From Cephalopachus bancanus (Eukaryota; Chordata; Mammalia; Primates; Tarsiidae), in assembly GCA_027257055.1 (NCBI GenBank), contig JAPVLO010000073.1:6252501-6316500 (forward strand): a stretch of DNA of 64,000 nt, given 5' to 3'. Of this stretch, positions 24,272 through 35,068 are shown in pieces (the first letter of the stretch is position 1; every line of letters starts with the position of its first letter). The position numbers were made by a program, and so were the translations under genes. The notes under the pieces were generated by a model, which was not told the DNA's origin, made no database searches, and saw nothing but the letters and a program-made list of their open reading frames with translations.

Positions 24272-25382
24272 GAAAGTGTCATTCAACAGCTGCAGCATAC
24301 ACTTATTTCTCCTCAGCACACAAATCATTCTAAAGGATAGACTGTTAGGCCACAAACAAGTCTTCAAAAATTTGAAATTATATCAAGTATTTTCTCTGAC
24401 CACAATGGAATAAAACTAGAAATCAATAACAAGAGGAAGTCTGGAAAGTATACAAACACATGAATATTAAACAATATGCTCCTGAATGGCCCATGGGTCA
24501 ATGAAGAAAATAAGAAGGAAATTTAAATATTTCTTGAAACAAATGAAAATGGAAACACAACACACCCAAACTTATGAGATACAACAAAATCAATACTAAG
24601 AGGAAAGTTTATAGTAATAAGTGCCTACAACAGAAAAGTAGAAAAATTTAAAATATACAACCTAATGATGTATCTTAAAGAACTAGAAAAACAAAGAACA
24701 AATCAAACCCAAAATTAGTAGAAAAACTAATGATCAGAGCAGAAATAAATGAAATGGAAACAAAAAAATGCAAAAGACCAATAAAACAAAAAGTTGATTT
24801 TTTTTAAAAGATTAAAAGAATCAACAAACCCTTGCCCAGACTAAGGAAAAAAATAAAGAAGTCCCAAATAAATGAAATCAGAGATTAAAAAAGAGATATT
24901 ACAACTGGTAATATAGAAATTCAAAAATTCATTAAAGACTACTATGAGCAACTGAATGCCAATAAATTGGAAAACCCTGAAGAAATAGATTAATTCTTAG
25001 ACAAATTCAGCCTACCAAGATTGAACCATGAAGAAATCCAAAACCTGAATAGACTAATAACAAGTAATGAGATTGAAGCCATAATAAAAGTCTTCCATAA
25101 AGAAAAGCCCAGGACCTGATGGCTTCACCACTGAATTTTACCACATATTGAAAGAAGAGATAATATCAATTCCACTCAAACTATTCCAAAAAAATAGAAG
25201 AGGGAATACTTGCAAACTCATTCTGCAAGATCAGTAATGCCCTGATACCAAAACCAGATAAAGAGACAACAACAACAAAAAAAAAAAGAAAGAAAGAAAG
25301 AAAAGAAAACTACAGGCAAATATCTCTGATAAACATTGATGTAAAACTTCTCAACAAAATACTAGCAAAATGAATTCAACAA

Positions 25383-25690
25383 CACATTTTTTAAAATTTT
25401 AAATTTTAAAGATGTGGGGTACAATTCAGGTTAGTATACAAATGTTCATTATGCAGGTACCCTTGTTGATGAGATGTGCCCCCCTCCCCTGGAATTGTTC
25501 TCACTACTGCCAATTCCACTTCCCTCCTTCCCCTGCAGTTTCCCATTACTACCAATTCCTTTCTTATAGTATTACGATAATTGTTCAAGGTCCATTTATG
25601 AGTGAGACATGTAATATTCAGTTCTTTGTTTCTGTAATAGATCACTCAGTATTATAGCCTCTAAGTCCATCCAAGTTGCTGTGAAGTTCA
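25383..25690 (-). mobile_element. Short 5'-truncated L1 nested in old L1
   Basis: Reversed L1 3' end ('tgcaggtacccttgttgatg', 'agtattatagcctctaagtc') of the same family as the full-length L1 at 4103-10473. It sits in the older + strand L1 at a T/A-rich site (ttttttaaaatttt / tttttaaaaatc), as expected for L1 endonuclease. Only about 300 bp was copied. Confidence 0.85.
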
Positions 25691-26285
25691 TAATTTTTAA
25701 AAATCATTCATCATGACAAAGCGGTATTGATGCCAGGGATGTAAAGATGGTTCAACATATGCAAATCAATCATCAATGTGATCTACCATATCAACAAGAT
25801 GAAGGACAAAAACTATATGATCATTTAAGCTGATGATGAAAAAGCACTTGATAAAATATAACATCTCTGCATGATAAAAACTCCCAAAAAGCTGGGTATA
25901 GAAGGAATATACCTCAACACGATAAAAAGCAATATATGACAAATTCACAGATTATATAATACTGAATGAGGAAAAACTCAAAGCCTTCTCTCCAAGATCT
26001 GAAACAATACAAGGGTACCCACTTTTACTGTTAGTCAACATGGCAATAGAAGTCCTAATAGAGCAATTAGGAAAGATACTATAAGTAAAGAGCATCCAAA
26101 CTGGGATGAAAGAAGTCAGGTTATCCTTGTTTGCAAACAATATGATCTTATGTTTTGAAAAACCGACATGCTCCACCAAAAAACTGTTAAAACTGATAAA
26201 TTCAGTACATTTGCAAGATACAAAATCAACAAAAAAATCAATGGCATTTTTATATATGACAACAATCAATCTTAAAAAAATCAAG

Positions 26286-26582
26286 AAGCCGGGCTCGGTG
26301 GCTCAGCCTGTAATCCCATGCTTTGGGAGGCTGAGGTGAGTGGATTGCCTGAGCCCACGGGTTCAAGACCCACCTGGGCAACTTGGCGAGACCTCATCTC
26401 CTCAATAAATCAAAAAAATCAGCTGTGCGTGGTAACGCGTGCCCGTAATTCCGGCTACTCGGAAGGCTGAGGCTGAAGGATCGCCGGAGCCCAGCAGGTC
26501 GAGGTTGCGGCGGCTGGGAGCAGCCTCTGCATTCCAGTTTGGGCAATGGAGTGAGACTCCAACTCAAAAAAAAAAAAAAAAC
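26286..26582 (+). mobile_element. Alu SINE nested in old L1
   Basis: Dominant local type with many intact CpGs ('ctgtgcgtggtaacgcgtgc', 'gaaggatcgccggagcccag'), so comparatively young. Confidence 0.93.
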
Positions 26583-26672
26583 CAAGAAAGTAATCACTTT
26601 TACAAACTTAACCAAAGAAGTGAAAGAGTTCTACAATGAAAACTATAAAACATTGATGAAAGAAATTGAAAA

Positions 26673-26673
<1 letters not shown>

Positions 26674-26710
<37 letters not shown>
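26674..26710 (+). repeat. (AC)n microsatellite
   Basis: About 18 uninterrupted AC units within the old L1 ORF2 relic. Confidence 0.95.
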
Positions 26711-26711
<1 letters not shown>

Positions 26712-27467
26712 TATTCCATATTCATGGATTAGAAGAATCAATTGGAAGAACTGTTAAAACGCCAGTGTTATCCAAAGCAGTCTACACATTCAGTGCAATC
26801 CCTACCAAATTACATTCTTCACAGAAATAAAAAAAAGAATCCTAAATTTTTTATGGAACCAAAAAAGACCTAAAACAGCCAAAGTCATCCAGAGCAAAAA
26901 GAACAAAACTGGAGAAATCACATTACCTGACTTCATATAATACTATAGAGGTATAGTAACCAAAGCACCATGGTGCTGGCATAAAAATGAACACATAGAC
27001 CAAAAGAACAGAACTGAGAACCCAAAGATAAATCCACACATCTACAATGAATTCATTTTCAACAAGGGTGACAAGAACACACATGGGGGAAAGGATAGTT
27101 TCTTCAGTACATGATGCTGGGAAAACTGGATATCCATCTGCAGAAGAATAAAACTAGACCCTCTATATCTCACCATATAAAAAAATGAATCAAAATAAAG
27201 ACTTAAGTATAAGACCTGAAGTTATAAAACTACTAAAAAAACACATTAGGGAAACTCTCCAGGTCATTGATCTGGGAAAAGATTTCTTGAGTAAGACCTC
27301 AAAAGCAAAGGCAACCAAAGCAAATAGACAAAAGGGATCAATCAAGTTAAAAACCTTCTACTTCTGTAAAGCTTTTTCTCTCTAAAGAAAACAATCAGCA
27401 AAGTGAATCAACAGCTCACAGAATGAGAGAAAATATCTGCGAACTACCCATCTAAAAAGTAATTAAT

Positions 27468-27732
27468 TTTTTTTTTTTTGAGTTGGAGTCTCACTCTGTC
27501 ACCCAGACTGGAGTGCAGTGGCCGCTGGGCTCTGGGGATCCTTCCACCTCACCTTCCAAGTAGCTGGAACTACAGGCGCGTGCTACCATGCCCGGCTAAT
27601 TTTTTGATTTACTGTAAAGATAAGGTCTCGCCAAGTTGCCCAGGGGGGTCTCGAACCCGCGGGCTCAGGCAATCCACTCACCTCAGCCTCCCAAAGCGCA
27701 GGATTACAGGCTGAACCACTGAACCCAGATTG
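27468..27732 (-). mobile_element. Alu SINE, reverse, with target-site duplication
   Basis: Perfect 13-bp repeat aaaagtaattaat at 27455-27467 and 27733-27745. Dominant local type ('ttttttgatttactgtaaag'). Confidence 0.94.
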
Positions 27733-28292
27733 AAAAGTAATTAATAATCAGAATATATGAGGAGCTCAAGCAACTTGATAGGAAAAAATATATAATAATC
27801 CAATTTTTTAAATGGGCAAAAGATCTGAATTTCTCAAAAGAAGACATAAAAAATGATTAATAGGTATATAAAAATGCTCAACATTGTTAATCAGAGAAAT
27901 GCAAATCAAAACTACAATGAGATAACCATGCCACCCCCATTAAAATAGCTTTTATCCAGAAGACAGGCAATAACAAATGCTGGTGAGGCTGTAGAGAAAG
28001 AGGAACCCTCATACAATGTTGGTGGGAATGTAAAAAAAATTAATATTAATACAGTCACTATGGAGAATAGTATAGAGTTTCCTCAAAAAACTAAAAACAG
28101 AACTACCATACGATCCAGCAATTCCACTGCTAGGTATGTACCCAAAAGAAAGGAAATCAGTATATTGCAGAGATATCGGCTCTCCCATGTTTATTGCAGC
28201 ACTGTTCACAATAGCCAAGATTTGGAATCAACCTATGTGTTCAAAAACAGATGAATGGATAAAGAAAATGTGGTATATACACACAATTAAAA

Positions 28293-28685
28293 CACAGTAA
28301 CCCCAGATCTGAGAGGGCTTGAGCTTAATATTTACCTGTTCCAAAGACTCTATAAATACTAAATACTGGTCAATGTGATATAAGCTGATGAGTTACAACT
28401 TCCAAGAAGTGTAACTAAAGTGAAGGTTGGGGAAGTGCATTCCCCTCTTTTTGATTGGAATTCAGAAGTAATCACTGGAGGTTAGGCAGCCATTTTGGAT
28501 TATGAGGAAGAAGCCATGGGGTGACAATGGAAGGGTAACAAAGAAGGAATCAGGATCTCAAACACCCAGGAAGACCACATCTCCTCTGGAACATCTATTT
28601 CTAGATTGCTTTTATATAAGAAAAAAATAAACTGCAATTAAGACACTGTGATTTTGAATCTTCTGGTACATGCATCTGAAATCTA
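28293..28685. other. Intergenic DNA, nothing recognised
   Basis: Between the broken L1 3' edge and the MER5A. No coding signal. 'ataaactgcaatta' near 28630 may be a relic poly(A) site of an old element. Confidence 0.4.
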
Positions 28686-28689
28686 ATCC

Positions 28690-28822
28690 CCAAATCTGGG
28701 TTCTACCCTTAGTTTTTGATTCAGTAGATCTGGGGATAGGGTCTGATAGTTTTCATTTCTAACTAGCTCCCAGGTGATGCTGATGCAGCTGGTCTGGGGG
28801 CCATACTTGGAGAACCACTGAA
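28690..28822 (+). mobile_element. MER5A hAT DNA transposon
   Basis: 'tttttgattcagtagatctg', 'tagctcccaggtgatgctga' and the end 'ggagaaccactga' match MER5A closely. Confidence 0.85.
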
Positions 28823-28839
28823 CTAATGAATGGAGGTAA

Positions 28840-29000
28840 TAACTTAGTGAATTTCAACCTTTGCTTTGCATTAAAATCGCTTGAGTGGAAGGTGGGGGAG
28901 TGAGGAAAAGGAGGTTTTAAAACACACACACCTAAAGTTCACGCCAGAGACACCAGTTTAATAAGTCTAGGCTAGGCCTGGTATGGTAGGCCCAAGTTAA
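28840..29000 (+). mobile_element. Second MER5-like fragment, weak
   Basis: 'gaatttcaacctttgctttg' followed by 'gcattaaaatcgcttgagtg' resembles the MER5/MER20-type 5' end (ttctcaa-ctttgc-tgcat-agaatcacctg). Diverged. Confidence 0.45.
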
Positions 29001-29109
29001 AAGTCTTCCAGATGACTCTAAGATGTAGCCCTCACTGAGTGCTGTAACCCTTTCCCTTTGTATTGTGAGCAAGACTAATTTGAAGGAAATACCTGTTTCC
29101 CCACGGATG

Positions 29110-29290
29110 GAGGTTGATATTGAGAAAACTGCCCAGAACTTGAAGCCCAAAGACTGAGGTTTAAGTCCTTTCTCTTACACGATTATGAGAATCTGGAACA
29201 TTGTAGTATCCCTGAACCTTGGCTACTTAATTTGTAAAATAGTTTACACCATTGGGTTTTTTTGAAGATTAGATTTTACAATATAAGTGA
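29110..29290 (+). repeat. MIR SINE relic
   Basis: 'agactgaggtttaagtcctt', 'cttaatttgtaaaatag' and 'gaagattagattttacaata' follow the MIR order (tggg-ttc-aatcc ... atctgtaaaatgg ... gaggattaaatga). Confidence 0.6.
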
Positions 29291-29296
29291 AAGTAC

Positions 29297-29586
29297 TAGC
29301 TGGATGCAGTGGCCCATGCCTGTAAATTCTAGCACTTTGGAAGGCAGAAGCAAGAGGATTACCTGAACTCAGGGGTTTGAAACCAGCCTGAGCAGCATGC
29401 GAGACCTCATCTCTACAATAAATCAAAAAATCAGCTGGGCATGGTGGCACATGCTTGTAGTTCCAGCTGCTTGTAAGACTGAGGTGGATCACCTGAGCCC
29501 AGCAGGTCAAGGCTGCGGTGGCCGTGAGCATGCTACTGCACTCTGGCCTGGATGACAGAGTGAGACTCCAACTCAAAAAAAAAAAG
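29297..29586 (+). mobile_element. Alu SINE
   Basis: Dominant local type ('ctctacaataaatcaaaaaa', 'gactccaactc'), moderately diverged. Confidence 0.93.
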
Positions 29587-29639
29587 TGTAAGTACTTTGT
29601 AAACCCAAAGTGTTGCAAAGAAGTGGCAAGGGAATAGGC

Positions 29640-30330
29640 CCAACGGACTGTCTATGGAGAACCTACGTGAAAGGGTCCACTGAGGGGAGGTGGGCCAGTG
29701 CGGGTGCCAGTGCCCATGCAGCAGAAATAACGCAAGATTGCAACAAGGAAGAAAGTAGAAAGCAGTAAAGTTTATTATTTACCTTTCACAGAATGGAAAG
29801 GAGCCTGACACTCAGAGGCAAGTGTGACCCTGATGGGCCAAGAAATGGGTATATTTAAGGGCCTTTGGGGCAAGGGGCTTTTGGCCCAGAGAAGTGTCCA
29901 GGGCCGCAGGCCTTTGATGTTGACTGTAGTCACATAAGTCTTAGATCTTGCGGTCACCAAACATTAGCATCTCATGCTATCAGGTGGTGAGTTAGATAGG
30001 AGGAGACAAGGGGAGGGGATTTTCCTGCAAGAGATGTGTCAGACATTTGCAATCCACAAACTCCTTGACCAAAAGGTGGTCTATTATCTTTTCCATGGCT
30101 CTGTCCATGTCTTGCATCTAATGGAGATTTGCTGAGGGGATGGGGTAGGCTGCCAGTTTGGCCTGACATAGAATGTCTGAACACTTCCTAAAACCTGCCT
30201 ATTGGAAATTTATCTGTTTATGTCTAACCTGTGCTAGATTCAAAGCATGTCAGTTAAAGCACAAATGGTTATGCTGAGGCAAAATATGAACTAAGTTTAT
30301 TCTAAGTTTCTCGGGGTTCCTCCTTTTACT
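29640..30330 (-). mobile_element. Probable solo LTR of an endogenous retrovirus, reverse
   Basis: On the - strand there is an AATAAA-type signal ('gtttatt' at about 29768-29777 on +) followed by a C/T-rich U5-like end. Upstream is a GC-mixed U3-like stretch with no homology to the L1/Alu content. No gag, pol or env remnant flanks it. The family is not identified, and both edges are approximate. Confidence 0.5.
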
Positions 30331-32620
30331 AAGTTAATTTAGCTCTAAGACTAAACTGAAGAAACAAAAGAGGTGGGAGAAAAGCAAGAGAGACCATAAG
30401 AAGCAATAATGTAGGACTCATTTGTGACTCCCTGCAACAGAGGACTGGAATGTGTGATAGAACAGCCATTGCTCCTGCAATGGGTGTTGTTCCCTCTGCC
30501 TTTCTTTCTTTTTTTTTTCTAATTATCATGTTTTCAGCAGGTGTTCCTGATCTGGATTAACTCCTCTGGGTGATATTTCTATACTGGAGCACACAGACCT
30601 TGCCTGTTTAGAAGCAGGTGTTGAAGAGTGGATGTTCCAGCTATTAGGATCATTATACTGCCATCAATAACCACAGCCTGAAATCTCCTGTCACTGAAAT
30701 GGTTCCCAGGTGGCTGCTTTATAGTCAGGTGTTTGGTTGTGGATATGCCAGATGTCAGGAACTGACCCTGACATTTCTAATTTCAGGATAAATAGCGCCA
30801 GGCAAATGGGGAGTTAGATTAGGTCCTGAAGGGCCTCAGGCACCGGACTGAATTTACTGGACTTCATTCTGTAGTCTGCAGAAGTCACTGATTTTAGAAG
30901 TGACAGAGTGATTCTCAGAGAATATCAGCCAGGGGCCTGTGTAATGAATTAGACTGAAGTGAGGCTGAAGTCAAGATGAGCAGCACAGAGGAGGTTACTG
31001 AAGTAATACCAACAGGGTAGAGACAAGAGAAGTTGACAGGAAACGATAAATACAAGAAACAGGGTGGATGAAAATTGTCAGGTTCTTCTAGTAAATACTG
31101 GTAGCCTTCAATAACTAAAGACTGATGAGAGCTACCTGTCTCCCTCTTGTACTACTAGGTGGTATCCTACAGTGAAAACAAGTCTCAGACTGAATGTCAC
31201 TACACAAATATTTTATCATCAAGCAGGCACAAAAACAGTATTCAAATAGTACTTTGCGGCAAAGAATTAAACAGCAGTCTAGACTCAGAGAGACATTCTG
31301 AAATGTGTCAGTCTGCTAGACTCAGCAGATTCCCACACCACGTTTATGCAAGGGAAGAGGAGCCTGTACAATATTCCAGCCAGGCACATATCTTGAACAC
31401 CTCATTTGCACAATGAAAAATTCTTTCTAATCCTGTACGCTAATGAACGTACCTCTAGTGCAGATTTACATAGTGATGTTAGAAGCATTTCTGCATCCGA
31501 TTCTGTAGTGAAGATGCTTGATGACTATCTTTCAAATGCTAATTACCCACCCTGGAGTGTGCAGATTAAAGTTAACTTTCAAATATATACACATCTCATG
31601 GAAGTATTCTAAAGTATAATGACAAAATAACAAGCAACAAAAATAGTTTTAAGGTCACAAGGCAGAGGACCATGTTAGAAGACGAAAAAGCACTGTTTAA
31701 TGAGAAATCTTAGGCCTGTGCAACAGAAACCAGCTGTAGGTGATTTAAGCAGAGAGTAAGTTTATTAGAGAATATTGGATAACTCAAAGGATTGCTGGAG
31801 ACCAAGACTTGGGCATTCATGGCCAAAGGTTGCCACTGGCTGTACAGGACTGGTTATCACATGCTACACAGAAATCACAGAGACTATAACAGGATACAGA
31901 ACTGATTGGGAGAAGGCTCTGGAGTTGTTGCCCTCACCAAGCATGGGCTCTTACCTCTCTGACACTGCTCCTACTGGATGGTAGATGCCACCGAGTGAAC
32001 CACTCCCAGTACTGCCCTGGGAACTTAACTTGCTACACTCCTGCAGGTGCCCAAGGAGAACAGCTTTCTGTGCCTGTTTTTTGTTTGTTTGTTTGGTTGG
32101 TTGGTTTTTTGACTCACTAGCTTCCAACTGGTACACACGGCTGTTTAAGCAAGTATCTGTCATTTCCACTGCAGCCACTAGACTAAGGTGGGAAATTCCC
32201 AAAAATGGAAAGAAGATTCAGATGGTGGGCATTTAAAAATTATACATTAAAGGCAAGCTGAATTGGAAGGGATGACAACATATCTGACGAGAAATGTCTA
32301 GCAAGTAGTTGGAAGTGTGGCACTGGCGTTCCCCAGAGAGCCAGAGTTGCAAATTTGGGAGCGGGGTAGTGATTGCATTTAGAACTAGGAGTCTAGAGAG
32401 AATGTAGCTCAAACTTTTCATCGATTATGTGGATGAAAGTGGTTCACCCTTGGTTCAGCCCTATAGATGTGCTGCCCACACCGCCACATCTATGAAACGA
32501 AAATGAAGAAATTTCACACTCTACTAGGGAAGATAGGAAAAAAATACATGATAATACTAACACAAAATAAGTAGGAGGAGAGAACTGGTGATTGGTGAGA
32601 GCGTATTACATACTACTAAT
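30331..32620. other. Mostly unique intergenic DNA upstream of the CpG island
   Basis: Unlike the 30 kb before it, this 2.3 kb is largely free of repeats I can recognise. It holds two short open frames (31159-31416 and 31406-31612) with no domain I know, most likely chance. Unique DNA this close to a promoter may include enhancer sequence; that is inference. Confidence 0.45.
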
Positions 32621-32624
32621 TTAT

Positions 32625-32690
32625 TTTCAAAAATTTAAGTGCTAACTATGTATCAGGCACTATGCTAAGCTGATTTAATGTTGAGCAAAA
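32625..32690 (-). repeat. MIR/L2-type relic
   Basis: 'gctaactatgtatcaggcac' 'tatgctaagc' is the familiar mammal-wide 'ctactatgtgccaggcactg' phrase. Confidence 0.55.
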
Positions 32691-32789
32691 GCGGACCTGT
32701 CCCTGCATTTGAGGACATGAAGGGTTTTGAAGGCAGGCCTTCAGGAGCCTGGGCTTTAGCTGGTCGGGGAGACAAAGCCATATATTATG

Positions 32790-33500
32790 CCACATATATT
32801 AAAGAGCAGCAACGCCTCCCGCAGTATTTACAGTCCACGTGTGGCCGTCCCGCCCGTCCGGTCCCAGTTTCGGTCCAGCCCAAGGCGGTGACCTAGATGC
32901 TTGGGGCAGGTCCGCCTGATTCCTTGGGGGTCTTCCCGTTCCCTGTTCCCCAGTGTTGACTCCGGGCCTGGGGAGACGGCGGTGGGCCGTGCGAGGCGGG
33001 CGACTCAAGTGGGGCGGGTTGAACTCGCGCAGCGCCAGGCGCACCGGGATCGGCGGCCGCGCGGCCGGTTGGGCGGGGAGGGGGCCGGGCCTCGGCCGAG
33101 CCTAGGAAGGAAGCGCGCCGCGCGGTTTGACCCCGGCGACGCTCCGTACCGTCGCGGGTTCGGCGCCGGAAATATGGCGGCCGCGGCCGGGCCGGTAACG
33201 GAGAAAGTTTCTACCGAGACTGGCCTGTACTAGCGCGTACGGCTTTGGCCCCTCGTTCCCTCTGCTGTGCCACCTCCCTGTTCCGAGTCGCATGCTCAGC
33301 TCTCAGCTCCCTCCATCCCCTTTGCTGTGGTGGCTTCGGGACAGACGCAGGGTTGCGAGAGCGTCGGTGGCGACGGCCGAGTCAGGTAGGGGGGACGCGG
33401 TGGAGTGGACGCGGGGCGGCGAGATCTGGGCACAGACACCGCCCAGGGCTGCGCGTGGTGCGGACCCCAAGCTCCGCCCAGCCGGCTTCCCAGGGCGGGG
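32790..33500. promoter_or_regulatory. TMEM168: CpG island with the TMEM168 promoter
   Basis: A sharp change to GC-rich sequence with dense CpG (for example 'gatcggcggccgcgcggcc' near 33050) in an otherwise AT-rich window. I see no TATA box. An ETS motif CCGGAAAT (33166-33173) runs directly into a YY1 motif AATATGGCGGC (33171-33181), an arrangement common in housekeeping promoters where YY1 sits just after the start site. The nearest downstream donor (33386) feeds TMEM168 on the + strand. CpG-island promoters are often bidirectional, but I see no gene leaving on the - strand. Confidence 0.85.
33165..33385 (+). other. TMEM168: TMEM168 exon 1, 5' untranslated
   Basis: The 3' edge is supported by the donor 'gagtcag|gtagggggg' at 33385/33386. 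The 5' edge is inferred from the ETS/YY1 pair and could be off by tens of bases. It contains an AUG at 33174 in a strong context (A at -3, G at +4) that opens a 19-codon frame ending at 33233. A second AUG at 33292 is in a weak context, and its frame crosses the splice into exon 2. Confidence 0.6.
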
Positions 33501-34765
33501 GTAGGATACCTGCCTCTGGAGGAGGCGACTGTGGCGAGTGGGGAGTGGAGGGTGCGTGGGGCAGCCTATCCTGGCCGCCAAAGGCTTCCCCTCAATGGGA
33601 CGCCACGTTGTGATCTCTTTCCCCTGAAGCGGAGCAGTGCTTAACAGCCGGGCTTCTCGTCGGGCCTTTCGCATCTCTCTGGAGGGAGGCCTAGTGGGAG
33701 AGAACTTGGTATTCCTGCCCTGTTGGGAGGAATTTAATATTCGAAGTGTCAGTTTCCTCGTATGAGATGAGCCCAAAGAGTTACCATGAACTCACAGAAC
33801 TGAAGCAATGAAATTCCCTGACCCTGGCTTCTCGTTGTGGTTTCTGACTTTGACACTTCTACATGGGACAGAGATCGTTTGAGTGGAAGATAATGCAAGT
33901 GGCACAGTGTGCCCTGAAGCCATTCTCTAGAGATAGGGCATGGAGACAGAACATACTGGTTTGGAAGAAATGGAGTGAATTAAGTGAAGACTGGCATCAG
34001 GCCAAGAGAAAAACAAAGATTCATGTCTTCTCTCGTAGCTCTACTACTGATTTGCTGTGGAATATTAGGCTAGTTATTTATTCTCTTTGTGTATTAGTAA
34101 GTGTCCAGTAATTTACAATCATTATTGTCAAATGTAGACTTCATTTTTTTCAACAAGTCTTTGTTGGATATATTCTCGATGCCAGACTTTCTGCCTGTTA
34201 CTGAGCATATAGTATTTGAAGACAAACCCTCAGAGACCTTGTGTTTTAGTGGAAAATGCAGACATCAAATAAGCGAGGAGGTATAACAGAAAAAGTACAG
34301 GGATCATATAATGGGCTCAGGAGTAATCTGTCTTAAAAAAAAAAAAAAACAAGTGATATAAGTTGAGACCTGGAAAGTAGTAGGAAGGCAGGTGTGAGTT
34401 CTGGGGTGAGGCCAGGGGAGGGAAAGGAGGACACCTGGATGGAGAGGTAATAGCGTTTGTGCAGTTCATAACTGAAAGGTCAGTACCGCTGGAATACAAA
34501 TGTGAGAGGAAGAATGGTAACAGATGAGACAGGAGAGTTATTCAGGTCCAATGTGGAACGCTTTGTAAGGCATTGGAAGGAGTCTAAACTCGATTGCTGA
34601 GGGCAATAGGAAGCCATTAGAGCATTTTACATAGTAGAATGACTTGATTCGAGACATTCAGCATAAGATAATGGTGACCTTAGGAATGAGAAAAAGTCGA
34701 AACATTTAAAAAATGCTTAGGAAGAAGAGTAGACAGGATTTGGTGAGCATTGAATGTAAATGATG

Positions 34766-35068
34766 AGGCTGGGGGTGGTGGTCCATGCCTGTAATCTCAG
34801 CACTTTGGAAGGCTGAGGCAGGAGGACTGCTTGAGTCCAAGAATTTAAGACCAAACTTGGCAACATAGTGAGACCTCATCTCTACCAAAAAAAAAAAAAA
34901 ATCAAAAAAGTTAGCTGGGTATGGTGGCACAAGCCCATAGTCCCAGCTGTTCAGGAGGATGAGGTGGGAGGATCGCTGGAGTCCAGGAGTTTGAGGCTGT
35001 GGTGAGCTGTGATGGTGTTACTGCACTCCAGCATGAGTGACAGTGAGACACCAACGGGGGAAAAAAAA
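34766..35068 (+). mobile_element. Alu SINE, J-like
   Basis: 'ggctgggggtggtggtccat' through 'gagtgacagtgagacacc', with the classical old-Alu sequence instead of the local linker. Flanked by aaatgatga on both sides. Confidence 0.92.

Larger units (their letters stand above)
21155..28292 (+). mobile_element. Old, nearly full-length L1 (L1PB/L1MA-like), 3' end missing
   Basis: Starts with the L1 5' end ('gggggcagagcaagacagcc', a decayed promoter start), then a 5' UTR to about 22440 and an ORF1 region around 22490-23000 ('aaaccttacaggccaagagt', 'gactttcccagacaaacaaa'). ORF2 runs from about 23411 onward. It is interrupted by Alus at 23974, 26286 and 27468 and by a small reversed L1 at 25383. It stops at 'tatatacacacaatta', just before the usual ORF2 end, so the 3' end is absent. 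The RT motif at 26130-26141 reads FANN instead of FADD. Confidence 0.88.
23411..28292 (+). pseudogene. Old L1 ORF2, decayed
   Basis: The inter-ORF spacer is followed by ATGACAGTAGTAAG, then recognisable endonuclease ('aagacccaatcatatgctgc', 'tatatgtgcacccaacaatg') and RT regions ('ctacaggcaaatatctctga', 25310; FANN motif at 26130-26141). Both catalytic aspartates of FADD are asparagine, explained by G-to-A changes. Many stops and four insertions. Non-functional beyond doubt. Confidence 0.85.

Noticed and set aside
31159..31612. Two adjacent open frames of 85 and 68 codons that might be an exon pair
   Set aside because: No domain recognised, no convincing splice sites linking them, and the lengths are within chance for this DNA.
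32901..33233. 110-codon + strand frame through the CpG island
   Set aside because: Composition is Arg/Gly/Pro-rich, typical of translated CpG island. Only its last 19 codons, from ATG 33174, are of interest, as a uORF.
33303..33776. 157-codon open frame on the - strand in the CpG island
   Set aside because: GC-rich DNA yields long frames by chance. There is no recognisable domain, and it crosses the exon 1 donor region of TMEM168 in antisense.
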